This document shows positions 24,641-33,947 of a stretch of DNA of 64,000 nucleotides, one piece after another. The notes beneath the pieces are model-generated. The model was not told the origin of the DNA. It saw nothing but the letters and a program-made list of their open reading frames with translations, and searched no databases. The stretch is from Saccharibacillus alkalitolerans. Lineage in GTDB: Bacteria; Bacillota; Bacilli; Paenibacillales; Paenibacillaceae. The translations under genes and the position numbers were made by a program. Position 1 is the stretch's first letter. Each line of letters begins with the position of its first letter. Where the stretch lies: positions 310,001 to 374,000 of the forward strand of contig NZ_JAAFGS010000002.1 of assembly GCF_011090185.1 (NCBI RefSeq), given 5' to 3'.

Positions 24641-24890
24641 GCGGAGCCTTTAGGCTCCGCGCTGCGTGTCGAGAAAATCTAGCGTAACTGGAAGCGAGAA
24701 GACGTAGAGAGAAATTCAGTGAAGGAGCGACAGCGTTCGCCTTTGAAATCGAGAAAATTCCGCTTAACATTTAATCTTTTTCTCGATTTCAACACGCGAC
24801 CGGAACGAATTTCTCTCGGAGTCTTCTCGCTTCCCGCGCTGAAGTAACTTTCTCGACAGCCTGGCGGAGCCTTTAGGCTCCGCGCTGCGT
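24641..24890. repeat. Imperfect inverted-repeat element bounded by a 27-bp direct repeat
   Basis: A 192-bp core (24667-24858) has terminal inverted repeats TGTCGAGAAA and TTTCTCGACA. Further matching arms lie inside: GGAAGCGAGAAGAC against GTCTTCTCGCTTCC, GAGAGAAATTC against GAATTTCTCTC, and TTGAAATCGAGAAAA against TTTTCTCGATTTCAA. The core is bounded by two exact copies of GCGGAGCCTTTAGGCTCCGC (itself a hairpin) plus GCTGCGT, at 24641-24667 and 24864-24890. The right copy supplies the last codons and stop of the GGDEF-EAL gene. It has no coding capacity that I can support. It looks like a MITE-like or REP-like intergenic element. Confidence 0.7.
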
Positions 24891-27293
24891 CTCTCCGTCG
24901 AACAGGTGATGAGGAGGAACCGGGCGGCTGAAGTAATAACCCTGAAACTCCAAGCAGCGCTGCCCGGTGAGAATCTCCAATTGTCCTTCCGTTTCGATGC
25001 CTTCGGCGATGACATCCATGCCCAGGCTGTAAGCCATGGCAATGATGGTTTTGACGATCGCCTGCTCGCTCCCGCTTTCTTCGAGCCGCATGACGAACGA
25101 GCGATCGATCTTAAGCCGGTTGATCGGCAGTACGCTGAGGTAACTGAGCGAGCTGTAACCCGTCCCGAAATCGTCGAGGCTGAGACGGATCCCCAGCCCG
25201 TTCAGCCGATTCAGGATATCGATCGACGCGGAAGCGTCCATCATCATGCTTTCCGTAATTTCGAGTTCGAGGTACTGGGGATCCAGACCGGTCTCCGCCA
25301 GAATGCGTTCGATTTCGAACTCGAGGTCGGGCTGGTGAAACTGCTGGGTCGAGAGATTGACCGACACCGGAACTTTAGCCCGGCCTTCGTCGTGCCAGGC
25401 TTTGGCCTGCAGGCACGCTTCGCGAAGCACCCAACTGCCGATCTCGATAATCAGTCCCGTTTCTTCCGCGATCGGAATGAAGCGTCCCGGCGGAATCATC
25501 CCGCGAACCGGATGACGCCAGCGCAGCAGCGCTTCCATCCCGATCAGTTCGCGGTCCGGCATCCGGTACTGAGGCTGATAGTGAATTTCCAGCTCGCCGC
25601 GCTCGATCGATTTGCGCAGATCGGCTTCGACTTCGATCTTGAACAGGAGCTCGTCGTCCAGCTCCGCCGAATACAAACGATAGCCGTTCTTCCCTCCGCG
25701 CTTCACTTCGTACATGGCCGAGTCGGCGTTCTTGATCAATTCTTCGCGGGTTTCGCCGTGCTCGGGGTACATGGCGATGCCGATGCTTGCGCTGACGTAA
25801 AAGTCGTTGTCTTTCAGCGTGTAAGGAACTTGAAGGATCGAAACGATCCGCCCGGCCAGTTCCGCGACTTCTTCGTCCGATGCAAACGAATGGCACAGCA
25901 AAGCAAATTCGTCCCCGCCCATCCGCGACAGCGCCGCCTTGGACGGATCGATCACTTCGCCGATCCGCTGCGCGACTTTCTGAAGAAAAGTATCGCCGTA
26001 GGCATGGCCGAGCGAGTCGTTGATCATCTTGAAGCGGTCAATGTCGAGCACCATCACGGCCAACCGCTCCGTGCCGAGCGATCGCTCGATCCGTTCCTGG
26101 ACGGTCGCGTCGAACTGACGGCGGTTCGGCAGATTGGTCAGCTCGTCGTGATAAGCCAAATGTTCGACGCGCGCCTGCGTTTCTTTTTGCCGGGTGATGT
26201 CCCGCACGATAATATGGGTTCCGGTAATGCCCCCTTCCAGATTGACCGGAACGCTGACGACGCCGAGCTGAATGGTCCGCCCGTTCGGATGCGAAATTTG
26301 CGTTTCGTAAGCCAGCGCCGACGATAAGGATGCTTCGCCGTGCCGAACCCGGACCTGCCGGTACGCCTCGGGATCGAAAAATCGGCGCAGCACTTCGACC
26401 GGTTGACCGACGAAATCTTCGCGCTTCAAGCCGGTCAGATCCAAGATCGCAGGGTTGATGTCCGCGATTTCGCCTGAGGTATCGATGGAAATAATGCCGT
26501 CGACGTTGTTCTCGTACAGCGCTCTATACCATTTTTCCTGCCGCCGAATCAGTTTGTCCTTCTGATTCAGGCGGCTGTTGATAAACGCGCCGTAAATCGT
26601 GAAACCGATCAGCAGCAGGCTGCTCAGCGCGATGATCAGCGCCAGGCTGTTCGTATCGACTTGACTGCCTCCGAATTCCGGAATATGTCCTTCATGAACG
26701 TGGAAGCTTGCTGCCGCCATGCCGATATAGTGCATCCCGGCAATGGCCGCCCCCATAACGAGCGCGCTTGCCACTTTGACCGGCAGCCGTCTCCCTTCTC
26801 GGCGAAGTTCGCGCATCAGAGCCAGCGCCGCGATGGAGGCAAGGACCGCGACCGCGACCGAGAGGGCGACCAGCCAGGGATCGTAGCTTATTTTCATCGC
26901 CATGGAAGCCATTCCGGTATAGTGCATATCGACCACGCCCGAAGCGAGCAGCAGCCCGCCGATGAGCAGAGAACGCCAGGTCAGATTTTGCCGGCTCACC
27001 GTCCAGAGCGCGATGAACGAGACGAAAATCGGCATGATCATCGACAGAATGATGAGCGGAATGTTATAAGTCATCCGCATGGGCAGCTCCAAAGCCAGCA
27101 TGCCGACGAAATGCATGGACCAGATTCCGAGGCCCATGGACACCGCGCCTCCGGCAAGCCAAAAAGCTCGGGACTTTCCGTGCGCCAAGTGGATTCTGCC
27201 GGCAAGGTTCAGCGCCGCGTACGACGCGAGTACCGATATGATGCAGGAAACAACGACCAGTCCGAGGTTATATGTGCCCTGTGCAATTTCCAT
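24873..27293 (-). CDS. MHYT-PAS-GGDEF-EAL cyclic di-GMP turnover protein
   Basis: Membrane-anchored signalling enzyme of 806 residues. The N-terminal MHYT sensor (about 1-245, seven helices) shows three motif copies: SMHFVGM, DMHYTGM and GMHYIGM, thought to bind copper and sense gas or redox. A PAS domain (about 258-370), a GGDEF domain (about 375-545) with intact GGDEF in SRMGGDEFALL, and an EAL domain (about 550-800) follow. EAL catalytic motifs are complete: EALLRW, ELEITES, DDFGTGYSSLSYL, LKIDRSF and AEGIE. Both synthesis and hydrolysis of c-di-GMP are therefore possible. The final codons lie in the inverted-repeat element. Confidence 0.94.
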   Translation of the reverse strand: MEIAQGTYNLGLVVVSCIISVLASYAALNLAGRIHLAHGKSRAFWLAGGAVSMGLGIWSMHFVGMLALELPMRMTYNIPLIILSMIMPIFVSFIALWTVSRQNLTWRSLLIGGLLLASGVVDMHYTGMASMAMKISYDPWLVALSVAVAVLASIAALALMRELRREGRRLPVKVASALVMGAAIAGMHYIGMAAASFHVHEGHIPEFGGSQVDTNSLALIIALSSLLLIGFTIYGAFINSRLNQKDKLIRRQEKWYRALYENNVDGIISIDTSGEIADINPAILDLTGLKREDFVGQPVEVLRRFFDPEAYRQVRVRHGEASLSSALAYETQISHPNGRTIQLGVVSVPVNLEGGITGTHIIVRDITRQKETQARVEHLAYHDELTNLPNRRQFDATVQERIERSLGTERLAVMVLDIDRFKMINDSLGHAYGDTFLQKVAQRIGEVIDPSKAALSRMGGDEFALLCHSFASDEEVAELAGRIVSILQVPYTLKDNDFYVSASIGIAMYPEHGETREELIKNADSAMYEVKRGGKNGYRLYSAELDDELLFKIEVEADLRKSIERGELEIHYQPQYRMPDRELIGMEALLRWRHPVRGMIPPGRFIPIAEETGLIIEIGSWVLREACLQAKAWHDEGRAKVPVSVNLSTQQFHQPDLEFEIERILAETGLDPQYLELEITESMMMDASASIDILNRLNGLGIRLSLDDFGTGYSSLSYLSVLPINRLKIDRSFVMRLEESGSEQAIVKTIIAMAYSLGMDVIAEGIETEGQLEILTGQRCLEFQGYYFSRPVPPHHLFDGETQRGA

Positions 27294-27468
27294 GTGTTTC
27301 CCCTTTCGAGCCCTGCCTCTTATCTGACGATCTTGGTCGACAGACGGATTAAGCTATCTGTTATATCGGCATTTTCCCGTCCTTCGGACAGGTAAATTCC
27401 GGCAGTCGGTCCTTTTTCAAGCCTGCATATGCCGGTTTGGGCGGTCCCGTCGGCTTCTGTCCCCCGGT

Positions 27469-27987
27469 TCAATGCTTCAGCTCGTCCTCGAGATAGAAGC
27501 GAAGCTCGGTATAAATCTCCACGATTTCTCTCATGGGCATACGGACGAGCCCGCTGGAAGAAGGAGCCACGAAGTCGACGACGCCGTCGACGGCGGACTC
27601 CGGCTGAAAGCCCCAAGGCGCTTGTCTGCGGCCGGTAAATTCGGTATAGACTCCCTTGCCCACATAGCAGGCTACCCTCGGCAGATACGACGACAGCTTG
27701 GCCCGCAGAATCTTACGGCCTTCGCGGTATTCCTCGCGCGCGATATCTTCGACGCCGCGCGTCGGGCGGGCAACGATATTCGTAAAGCCGTAACCCAGTT
27801 TCAGCAGCTCTCCGTCCTCCGCGGGCGAGTAGCGCCGCGGGGTCAGTCCCGATTCTTCGAGGATGCGCCAGAAGTTGTTGCGCGGATTGGCATAATGATG
27901 CCCGGTTTCTCCCGAACGGAGACTCGGGTTGAAGCCGATAAACAGCACGGACAGCCCGTGGTCCAGATGATCGTTGATTTCCGGCAT
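27469..27987 (-). CDS. mug: Mismatch-specific uracil/thymine DNA glycosylase (Mug family)
   Basis: DNA-repair enzyme of 172 residues that removes uracil or thymine from G mismatches. The family 2 UDG active-site motif is seen as GFNPSLRSGETGHHYANPRNNFWRIL (E. coli Mug has GINPG and NRFW); the catalytic Asn is in GFNPS. The second motif is altered from NPSGLS to SSSGLV. LGYGFTNIVARPTRG and YVGKGVYTEF also match. The start is the ATG at 27987; an upstream in-frame GTG at 27999 directly abuts the AAGGGGA site, so it is less likely. It is monocistronic. Confidence 0.9.
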   Translation of the reverse strand: MPEINDHLDHGLSVLFIGFNPSLRSGETGHHYANPRNNFWRILEESGLTPRRYSPAEDGELLKLGYGFTNIVARPTRGVEDIAREEYREGRKILRAKLSSYLPRVACYVGKGVYTEFTGRRQAPWGFQPESAVDGVVDFVAPSSSGLVRMPMREIVEIYTELRFYLEDELKH

Positions 27988-28194
27988 GGCGGCCGGCACT
28001 CCCCTTTCCGGCCGACCGCAAAGCAAAGCCGGCCCGACAGGAAACGACGTTCCGTGCGGAGCCCGCTTTCCGGCATGTCTTTCGGCATCCGGCAGTCGCT
28101 TTACAATCGTTAGTTTTAGAGTTACCGTTAACGAATAGGTTGTTTCAAATCTTTATGATGAACAGCCCTTATCATCATACAAGGAGTCGATCGA

Positions 28195-28893
28195 ATGTAC
28201 CAGCCGCAGCAGAACCTAAACGAAGCCGGCGGCGTCCGCCCGGCCGAGCCGCGCGTGCTCGTCGTGACCGCCGTCGAGGCGGAGCGCGAAGCGGTGCTCG
28301 CCGGCCTGAACGGCGATGAGCGCTTCGACGTGGTCGCCGCCGGCGTCGGCGTCGCCGCGGCGGCCGCCGGCACGGCGCGCGCGCTGGCGGGCGGCGGCTA
28401 CGCCCGCGTCGTCAGCGCCGGCATTGCCGGAGGCTTCGCCGGCGCGGCGGAAATCGGCTCGCTCGTCGTCGCGAGCCGAATCGTTGCGGCCGATCTGGGC
28501 TCGGACAGCCCGGACGGCTTTATTTCCGTGGACGAGCTGGGCTTCGGCTCGTCCGTGATTCCGGCCGAGGACGAAGTCTCGGCCGCTCTGGCCTGCGCGC
28601 TGCGGGGCGCCGGCCTGGACGCGCGCCTCGGGCCGGTGCTGACGGTCGCCACGACGACCGGCACGCTTGCGGGCGCGCAGGCGCTTGCCGCGCGCGTGCC
28701 CGGCGCGGCGGCCGAAGGCATGGAAGGCTTCGGCGTGGCGGAAGCCGCCCGGCAGTTCGGGCTGCCCGCGCTTGAGCTGCGGGCGATCTCGAACGCGGTC
28801 GGCCCGCGCGACCGCGAATCCTGGAAGATCGGCGAAGCGCTGGGCGCGCTTCGCATGGCAAGCTCAATTTTACCGGAGGTGTTGTTCGCTTGA
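28195..28893 (+). CDS. mqnB: Futalosine hydrolase
   Basis: Nucleosidase of the futalosine menaquinone pathway, splitting futalosine to dehypoxanthine futalosine and hypoxanthine. The 232-residue product has the nucleoside phosphorylase/hydrolase fold: RVLVVTAVEAEREAVLAGL at about 20-38, VSAGIAGGFAGAAEIGSLVVAS in the middle, and the substrate loop EGMEGFGVAEAARQFGLPALELRAISN. MTA/SAH nucleosidase is related, but the length, the EGMEGF form and coupling to mqnD favour MqnB. It overlaps mqnD by 4 bp (TTGA), so the two are translationally coupled. The ATG follows AAGGAGTCG. Alanine-rich runs reflect its very high local GC. Confidence 0.9.
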   Translation: MYQPQQNLNEAGGVRPAEPRVLVVTAVEAEREAVLAGLNGDERFDVVAAGVGVAAAAAGTARALAGGGYARVVSAGIAGGFAGAAEIGSLVVASRIVAADLGSDSPDGFISVDELGFGSSVIPAEDEVSAALACALRGAGLDARLGPVLTVATTTGTLAGAQALAARVPGAAAEGMEGFGVAEAARQFGLPALELRAISNAVGPRDRESWKIGEALGALRMASSILPEVLFA

Positions 28894-29729
28894 AGATCGC
28901 ATTTTCCCCGTGTCCCAACGACACGTTCGTATTCCACGCGCTGACGCACGGCCTGATCGAAGGCGCGCCGGAGCTTGAAGTGACGTATGCCGATATCGAT
29001 ATCACCAACAACTGGGCCGCGGCCGGCGAAGGTCCCGAAGTCATGAAAATCTCTTACGCCGCCCTTCCCTGGGTGCTGAACGAATACGCCCTGATCCCCT
29101 GCGGCGGAGCGCTGGGCCGCGGCTGCGGCCCGCTCGTTCTGACGAAGGACGCCGCGTCGCCGGCGGACCTGTCCGGCAAGCGCATCGCCGTGCCGAGCGA
29201 ACGCTCGACGGCTTACCTGCTGTTCCGCCTCTGGGCGGCGCAAAGCATTCCGGGCGGCATCGGAGAAGTGGTCGTCATGCCGTTCGATAAGATCATGCCG
29301 GCCGTGCAAAGCGGCGAGATCGACGCCGGACTCGTCATCCACGAAGCCCGCTTTACGTATCAGAACTACGGCTTGCACAAGCTCGCCGACATGGGCGACT
29401 GGTGGGAGTCCGATACCGGCCTGCCGATCCCGCTCGGCGCGATCATCGCCAAGCGCGGCGCCGTCGATCCGAAACCGATCGCCGAATGGGTGCGCGCTTC
29501 CGTCGAATACGCCTGGAAGCATCCGGAAGCTTCACGCGAATACGTGCTGGAGCACGCGCAGGAAATGGATTCGTCCGTCGCCGATTCGCATATCGCGCTC
29601 TACGTCAACGAGTTCACCGCCGATCTCGGCGAAGACGGCTACGCGGCGATCCGTTCGCTGCTGACCCGCGCGGCCCGCGAAGGCCTGGTGCCGGCGTTCG
29701 ACGAGAAGCTGCTGCAGCCCGGCTATTGA
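28890..29729 (+). CDS. mqnD: 1,4-dihydroxy-6-naphthoate synthase
   Basis: Enzyme converting cyclic dehypoxanthine futalosine to 1,4-dihydroxy-6-naphthoate for menaquinone. The 279-residue protein has a periplasmic-binding-protein-like fold and begins with the MqnD hallmark IAFSPCPNDTFVFHALTHGL. Also present are KISYAALPWVLNEYALIPCGGALGRGCGPL and the region containing GLVIHEARFTY with the catalytic-type His. The start is TTG at 28890 with GGAGGTG upstream, inside the end of mqnB. It is followed by a terminator. mqnA, mqnC and mqnE are not in the window. Confidence 0.94.
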   Translation: MKIAFSPCPNDTFVFHALTHGLIEGAPELEVTYADIDITNNWAAAGEGPEVMKISYAALPWVLNEYALIPCGGALGRGCGPLVLTKDAASPADLSGKRIAVPSERSTAYLLFRLWAAQSIPGGIGEVVVMPFDKIMPAVQSGEIDAGLVIHEARFTYQNYGLHKLADMGDWWESDTGLPIPLGAIIAKRGAVDPKPIAEWVRASVEYAWKHPEASREYVLEHAQEMDSSVADSHIALYVNEFTADLGEDGYAAIRSLLTRAAREGLVPAFDEKLLQPGY

Positions 29730-29783
29730 TATCCGATGCCGGCCGATTCATCATTTGCGGGTACCCCGCATGCAGTAAAAGAC

Positions 29784-29823
29784 AAAGACGCTCGACTTTT
29801 CTCAATCAAAGTCGGGCGTCTTT
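29784..29823 (+). terminator. Terminator after mqnBD
   Basis: AAAGACGCTCGACTTT pairs with AAAGTCGGGCGTCTTT (one G-T pair) over an 8-nt loop, ending in a T run followed by ATTA. Confidence 0.85.
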
Positions 29824-30016
29824 ATTAGGATGAAGGACTGCTGAACGAATCTTTTCGGAACGAACCGGCCCGTATCCGACAGCAGAATAAACCTTTTTTT
29901 GCGGAAGTGACCAAGTTTTGCATCCGCCGCTTTCTTTTTCGGGTAACTATAAGTGTTGCGGAAGCATACATAGGCTGTCTTCAAGCGAAACGGTTAAAAA
30001 AAGCGAGGTTATCCTA

Positions 30017-30904
30017 TTGTTCACCCTTATGGCGGCAAGGCTCCTTCGTCTCCTGCCCAATCAGGCCAAAAAGACGCCCCTGCTCCCCTTCGAGCCGGTC
30101 GGAGAGAAAAAAGAGATGAAAGTCGAGACATCCGTGAAAACCGCGGATATCGCCCTGTACTATCCTTTGGAAGCCGCGCGCAAAAAACTCCCGGTGTACA
30201 TCAATTTCCACGGCGGAGCGTTCATCATGCACGAAAAAGAGATGGACGATCCGTACTGCCGCTACCTGGCCAACCGGACGGAATGCGTCGTGGCGAACGT
30301 CGAATACGCCAAAGCGCCGGAGTATCCTTTTCCGAAGCCGATCGAACAGCTGTATGAAATTTTTCGGTGGATCAAGAAAAATGCGGACGACTTGAATTTC
30401 GATTCGGAACGGATCATGATCGGCGGGCAAAGCTCCGGCGCGAATCTGGCTGCCGCTCTTTGTCTTTATCTGGAAGAAAAAGGGGAGGCTCAACCCCGGC
30501 TTCAAGTGCTGAACTGTCCGATGCTGGATTTTGCCACCCCGCACTCGAACAAACCGGAACCGGACATGCTGCGTGCCCGGTATCCTCAAGCCGCCCATCT
30601 TTTGAACATGTGTTACGTGCCGAAAAAAGGCCAAGCGGAGAACCCTCTCGCTTCTCCCGTTTACGCGACGGTCAGCGACCGATTGGCGCCCGCTCTTATC
30701 GTGATCGCGGAACATGACGCGTTCAGGCCGGAAGCCGAACGTTACGCGAAGAAATTAAGAGAAGCCGGGGTAGACGTTCAGGAAATCCTGTTCGAAGACT
30801 GCAAACACGCTTTTACCCATCTGGGTCCGAAAGAAAAAGCGGAGGAAGCCTGGGAAACGGTCGCGCGCAAAATCAGGGAGGCGGCCGAATTTCCCGCGAA
30901 TTAA
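30017..30904 (+). CDS. HSL-family alpha/beta hydrolase (carboxylesterase)
   Basis: Cytoplasmic esterase-like protein of about 295 residues. The hormone-sensitive-lipase signature is clear: oxyanion motif NFHGGAF, nucleophile elbow GGQSSGAN with the catalytic Ser, acid Asp in IVIAEHDAFRPEAE and His in FEDCKHAFTH. The start is uncertain: TTG at 30017 follows GAGG at a fair distance, while ATG at 30029 lacks a clear site. It lies 108 bp upstream of the carotenoid genes on the same strand. It might deacylate or modify a carotenoid ester, but that is only positional inference. Base composition is visibly lower in G/C than the mqn genes before it. Confidence 0.82.
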   Translation: MFTLMAARLLRLLPNQAKKTPLLPFEPVGEKKEMKVETSVKTADIALYYPLEAARKKLPVYINFHGGAFIMHEKEMDDPYCRYLANRTECVVANVEYAKAPEYPFPKPIEQLYEIFRWIKKNADDLNFDSERIMIGGQSSGANLAAALCLYLEEKGEAQPRLQVLNCPMLDFATPHSNKPEPDMLRARYPQAAHLLNMCYVPKKGQAENPLASPVYATVSDRLAPALIVIAEHDAFRPEAERYAKKLREAGVDVQEILFEDCKHAFTHLGPKEKAEEAWETVARKIREAAEFPAN

Positions 30905-31012
30905 GCACTTCTGATCAAGCGTTCCCCGGCAGGTACAATAACGTAAAGCGCATGCCGGGTTGGCGCAGGAACGAACACCATTTTCGATTCATGGGAAGGA
31001 GAAATCCGACAA

Positions 31013-32521
31013 GTGGAAAACACAAACAAAAGCGTACTGGTTATCGGAGGCGGACTCGGAGGGTTGTCGGCCGCGATTTCGCTGGCTCAGGCGGGGTACG
31101 ATGTCTCGTTATACGAAAAAAACAATCATATCGGAGGAAAGCTGAACCGGCTGGACCAGGACGGTTTCGGCTTCGATTTGGGTCCGTCCATTCTGACGAT
31201 GCCCCGAGTGTTCGAAGATTTGTTCGCGGCCAGCGGCAAATCGATGAAGGATTACGTTCGGATCGAAAAGCTTGATCATCAATGGCGTTCCTTTTTCCCC
31301 GACGGCAACGTCATCGACTTATACGAAGATTTGCGGGAAATGCAGGAGAAGAACAACTCCCTAAGCGAAAAAGACATGCGCGAATATCGGGAACTGCTCG
31401 ATTATTCGAAGATGCTTTACGAGATGACGGATAAAACGTATTTTACGCACGGCGTGGACTCGACGAAAGAAATCATGAAACATACGACCCTGTTCGCTGC
31501 CTTGAAAAAATTCGATTTGTTCTCCACCGTTCGCCGGGCGATCGACAAACGGATCAGCAACAAACAGTTCAGCGATATGCTGTCCTACTTCATCAAGTAC
31601 GTGGGTTCGTCTCCTTACGACGCGCCGGCCGTGCTGAACATGATGATCTACATGCAGCATGAACAGGGAGTCTGGTACGTGCCCGGCGGTTTGAATAAGC
31701 TGGCGGGCGGATTGGTGAAGCTGGCCGAGGAAGTCGGAGTCGATTTCCACCTCGGCAAACCGGTCGCCAAGCTCGAAAAAAAGAACGGCGAAATTACGGG
31801 CGCTCTTCTGGAAGACGGAACAAGGCTGACCGCGGATTATTACGTTTCCAATATGGAAGTCATCCCGGTTTACGAACGGCTTCTGGAAGAAGACAGCGAT
31901 TTCGTAGGCAAATTGAAGAAAAAATTCGAACCGGCCAGCTCCGGTCTCGTGATGCATTTGGGCGTGAAAAAAAGCTATCCGCAGCTTCGCCACCATAATT
32001 TCTTTTTCGCGGAAAACATGAAGCAGCAGATGCAGTCCATCTTCCATCAGCATAAACTGCCGGACGATCCGGTCATTTATTTGGTCAACGTCAATAAGAC
32101 GGATCCGTCGCAGGCGCCGGAAGGACACGAAAACATCAAAGTGCTGCCCCATATCCCTTATATTCAGGATCAGCACCCCATTACCCGGGAGGAATACGAA
32201 CAATTCGCCGAGCGGACCCTGATCAAGTTGGAGCGAATGGGCCTGCACGATCTGCGGGCCAATATCGTAACCAAAGACGTATGGACGCCGGAAGATATCA
32301 AAAAAATGTACGGCTCCGACCGGGGCGCGATTTACGGAACCTTGTCGGACCGCAAAAAAAATAAAGGCTTCAAGCATCCCAAACAAAGTGAACGCTATAA
32401 CAACTTATACTTCGTGGGCGGAACCGTAAATCCGGGAGGCGGAATGCCTATGGTCACGTTAAGCGGCCAGCTTGTCAGCAAGAAAATCGTTCAAAGGGAT
32501 TTTTCCCATGCCGGACGATAA
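31013..32521 (+). CDS. crtP: 4,4'-diaponeurosporene oxygenase (CrtP/CrtNb)
   Basis: FAD-dependent carotenoid terminal-methyl oxidase of 502 residues. The N-terminal dinucleotide motif is [20 protein letters not shown] with [19 protein letters not shown]. Its closest recalled relative is S. aureus CrtP: shared stretches include [38 protein letters not shown] and [10 protein letters not shown]. The C-terminal FAD motif is [21 protein letters not shown]. It would oxidise the C30 end group to an aldehyde. The start is GTG at 31013 after GAAGGAGAAA. It overlaps the aldehyde dehydrogenase gene by 14 bp, which supports stepwise oxidation of one product. Confidence 0.92.
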   Translation: MENTNKSVLVIGGGLGGLSAAISLAQAGYDVSLYEKNNHIGGKLNRLDQDGFGFDLGPSILTMPRVFEDLFAASGKSMKDYVRIEKLDHQWRSFFPDGNVIDLYEDLREMQEKNNSLSEKDMREYRELLDYSKMLYEMTDKTYFTHGVDSTKEIMKHTTLFAALKKFDLFSTVRRAIDKRISNKQFSDMLSYFIKYVGSSPYDAPAVLNMMIYMQHEQGVWYVPGGLNKLAGGLVKLAEEVGVDFHLGKPVAKLEKKNGEITGALLEDGTRLTADYYVSNMEVIPVYERLLEEDSDFVGKLKKKFEPASSGLVMHLGVKKSYPQLRHHNFFFAENMKQQMQSIFHQHKLPDDPVIYLVNVNKTDPSQAPEGHENIKVLPHIPYIQDQHPITREEYEQFAERTLIKLERMGLHDLRANIVTKDVWTPEDIKKMYGSDRGAIYGTLSDRKKNKGFKHPKQSERYNNLYFVGGTVNPGGGMPMVTLSGQLVSKKIVQRDFSHAGR

Positions 32522-33905
32522 AACGGATTTTTTGACAGCCTTACCGGAAAGGCAGCGGGCAGAACTGTTGTCCAAAGGCAGCCCTTCGAGCGAGATGCGT
32601 AAAGGGCAGCTTTTAAAGCTGAAAACCATTCTTTCGGAGCGCGAAAAAGAATTGACCGATGCCCTTTATTCCGATTTGGGCAAACCGGCTTTCGAATCTT
32701 TTTCGTCCGAGATTGCCGTTCTGTTGAACGAGATCGATTATGTATGCAAGCATCTATCCAAATGGAACCGGCCTGGGGGATCGCTGCATCTTAAATTGGG
32801 CTGCATAGAAAGACTCCGAAAAAAGAGGCATCCGTACGGCAGCGCCCTGATCATCGGTTCGTGGAATTATCCGGTCCAGCTTACGCTGATGCCGGTGATC
32901 GGAGCGATCGCCGGCGGGAACTCCTGCGTGATCAAACCGTCCGAATACGCGCCGGCATCGGCCGAACTGCTGGAAGAGATCATCAATCAAAATTTCCCTC
33001 CCGAACAGCTGCATGTGGTGACGGGAGACGGACAGACCGCGGCCCTGCTGACTTCGGCCCCTTTCGACTTGATTTTTTTCACGGGCAGCGGACAAACCGG
33101 CAAGCTGGTGGCCGATCAGGCCGCCAAGCAGCTTACGCCGGTGATCCTGGAACTCGGCGGGAAAAACCCGTGCATCCTGGACGAAACGGGCTTTTCGGCA
33201 GCCGCCGTCAAAGACATCGTCTGGGGGAAGTTCCTGAATGCGGGCCAAACCTGCATCGCGCCGGATACCCTGTTCGTCCATCGCTCCGTTTACGAGCAGA
33301 CGCTGAACGAAATTTCCGCCGCGCTTTCCGCTTTTTACGGAGAGCAGCCGCAGGCAAGCGGGGATTACGGCAGGATCTGTACCGACGCCCATTTTGAAAA
33401 GGTCGTTGAATTTATCGGGCAGGGCACGGTCCGCCTCGGCGGCGAGCATGATTCCTCCGAACGCTTTATCGCTCCGACCGTGTTAACGGATATCGAACCG
33501 GGAAGTCCCGTTTTGCGGGAAGAAATCTTCGGTCCGGTTCTTCCGGTCATTCCCTATACGGATCTGGAAACTTTATTGTCCGGCGACAGCCTTCAGCGCG
33601 ATGCGCTGACCGGATACATCTTCAGCACAAACAAACATCGAATTCAGCGGTTCAACGACTATATGCGCTCCTCCACCATCAGCGTCAATCAAGTGATCCA
33701 TCATGCCGCGAGTCCCCATATCGCCTTCGGCGGGGTCGGACAAAGCGGATACGGCGCTTATCACGGCAAAGCCGGCTTTCTGGCTTTCAGTTATGAAAAA
33801 ACGAATGTCCGAACCTATCATTACCTGCGTTTTCCGGGGAAATTTCCGCCGTATTCCGATCAGAACCTGAACGCGTTGAAAAAGCTGCGAAAGTGGCTGC
33901 TCTAA
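32508..33905 (+). CDS. aldH: Aldehyde dehydrogenase of the C30 carotenoid pathway
   Basis: NAD(P)-dependent aldehyde dehydrogenase of 465 residues, class 3 type by length (close to 460, as in S. aureus 4,4'-diaponeurosporen-aldehyde dehydrogenase). Conserved elements are [21 protein letters not shown], the cofactor loop [10 protein letters not shown], the catalytic Glu in LELGGKNP and the catalytic Cys in GQTCIAPD. The C-terminus has [18 protein letters not shown]. It would convert the CrtP aldehyde to diaponeurosporenoic acid. The ATG at 32508 follows AAAGGGA inside the crtP 3' end, so the genes are translationally coupled. In staphylococci this gene is usually unlinked; here it sits inside the operon. 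Confidence 0.9.
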   Translation: MPDDKTDFLTALPERQRAELLSKGSPSSEMRKGQLLKLKTILSEREKELTDALYSDLGKPAFESFSSEIAVLLNEIDYVCKHLSKWNRPGGSLHLKLGCIERLRKKRHPYGSALIIGSWNYPVQLTLMPVIGAIAGGNSCVIKPSEYAPASAELLEEIINQNFPPEQLHVVTGDGQTAALLTSAPFDLIFFTGSGQTGKLVADQAAKQLTPVILELGGKNPCILDETGFSAAAVKDIVWGKFLNAGQTCIAPDTLFVHRSVYEQTLNEISAALSAFYGEQPQASGDYGRICTDAHFEKVVEFIGQGTVRLGGEHDSSERFIAPTVLTDIEPGSPVLREEIFGPVLPVIPYTDLETLLSGDSLQRDALTGYIFSTNKHRIQRFNDYMRSSTISVNQVIHHAASPHIAFGGVGQSGYGAYHGKAGFLAFSYEKTNVRTYHYLRFPGKFPPYSDQNLNALKKLRKWLL

Positions 33906-33947
33906 TCGAAGAAACGAAGCAAATACGAGACGGAAATGAGGGTTTAC

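Noticed and set aside
24667-24858. Insertion sequence with a transposase
   Set aside because: Inverted repeats are present, but the core has no coding capacity, so it is reported only as a repeat element.
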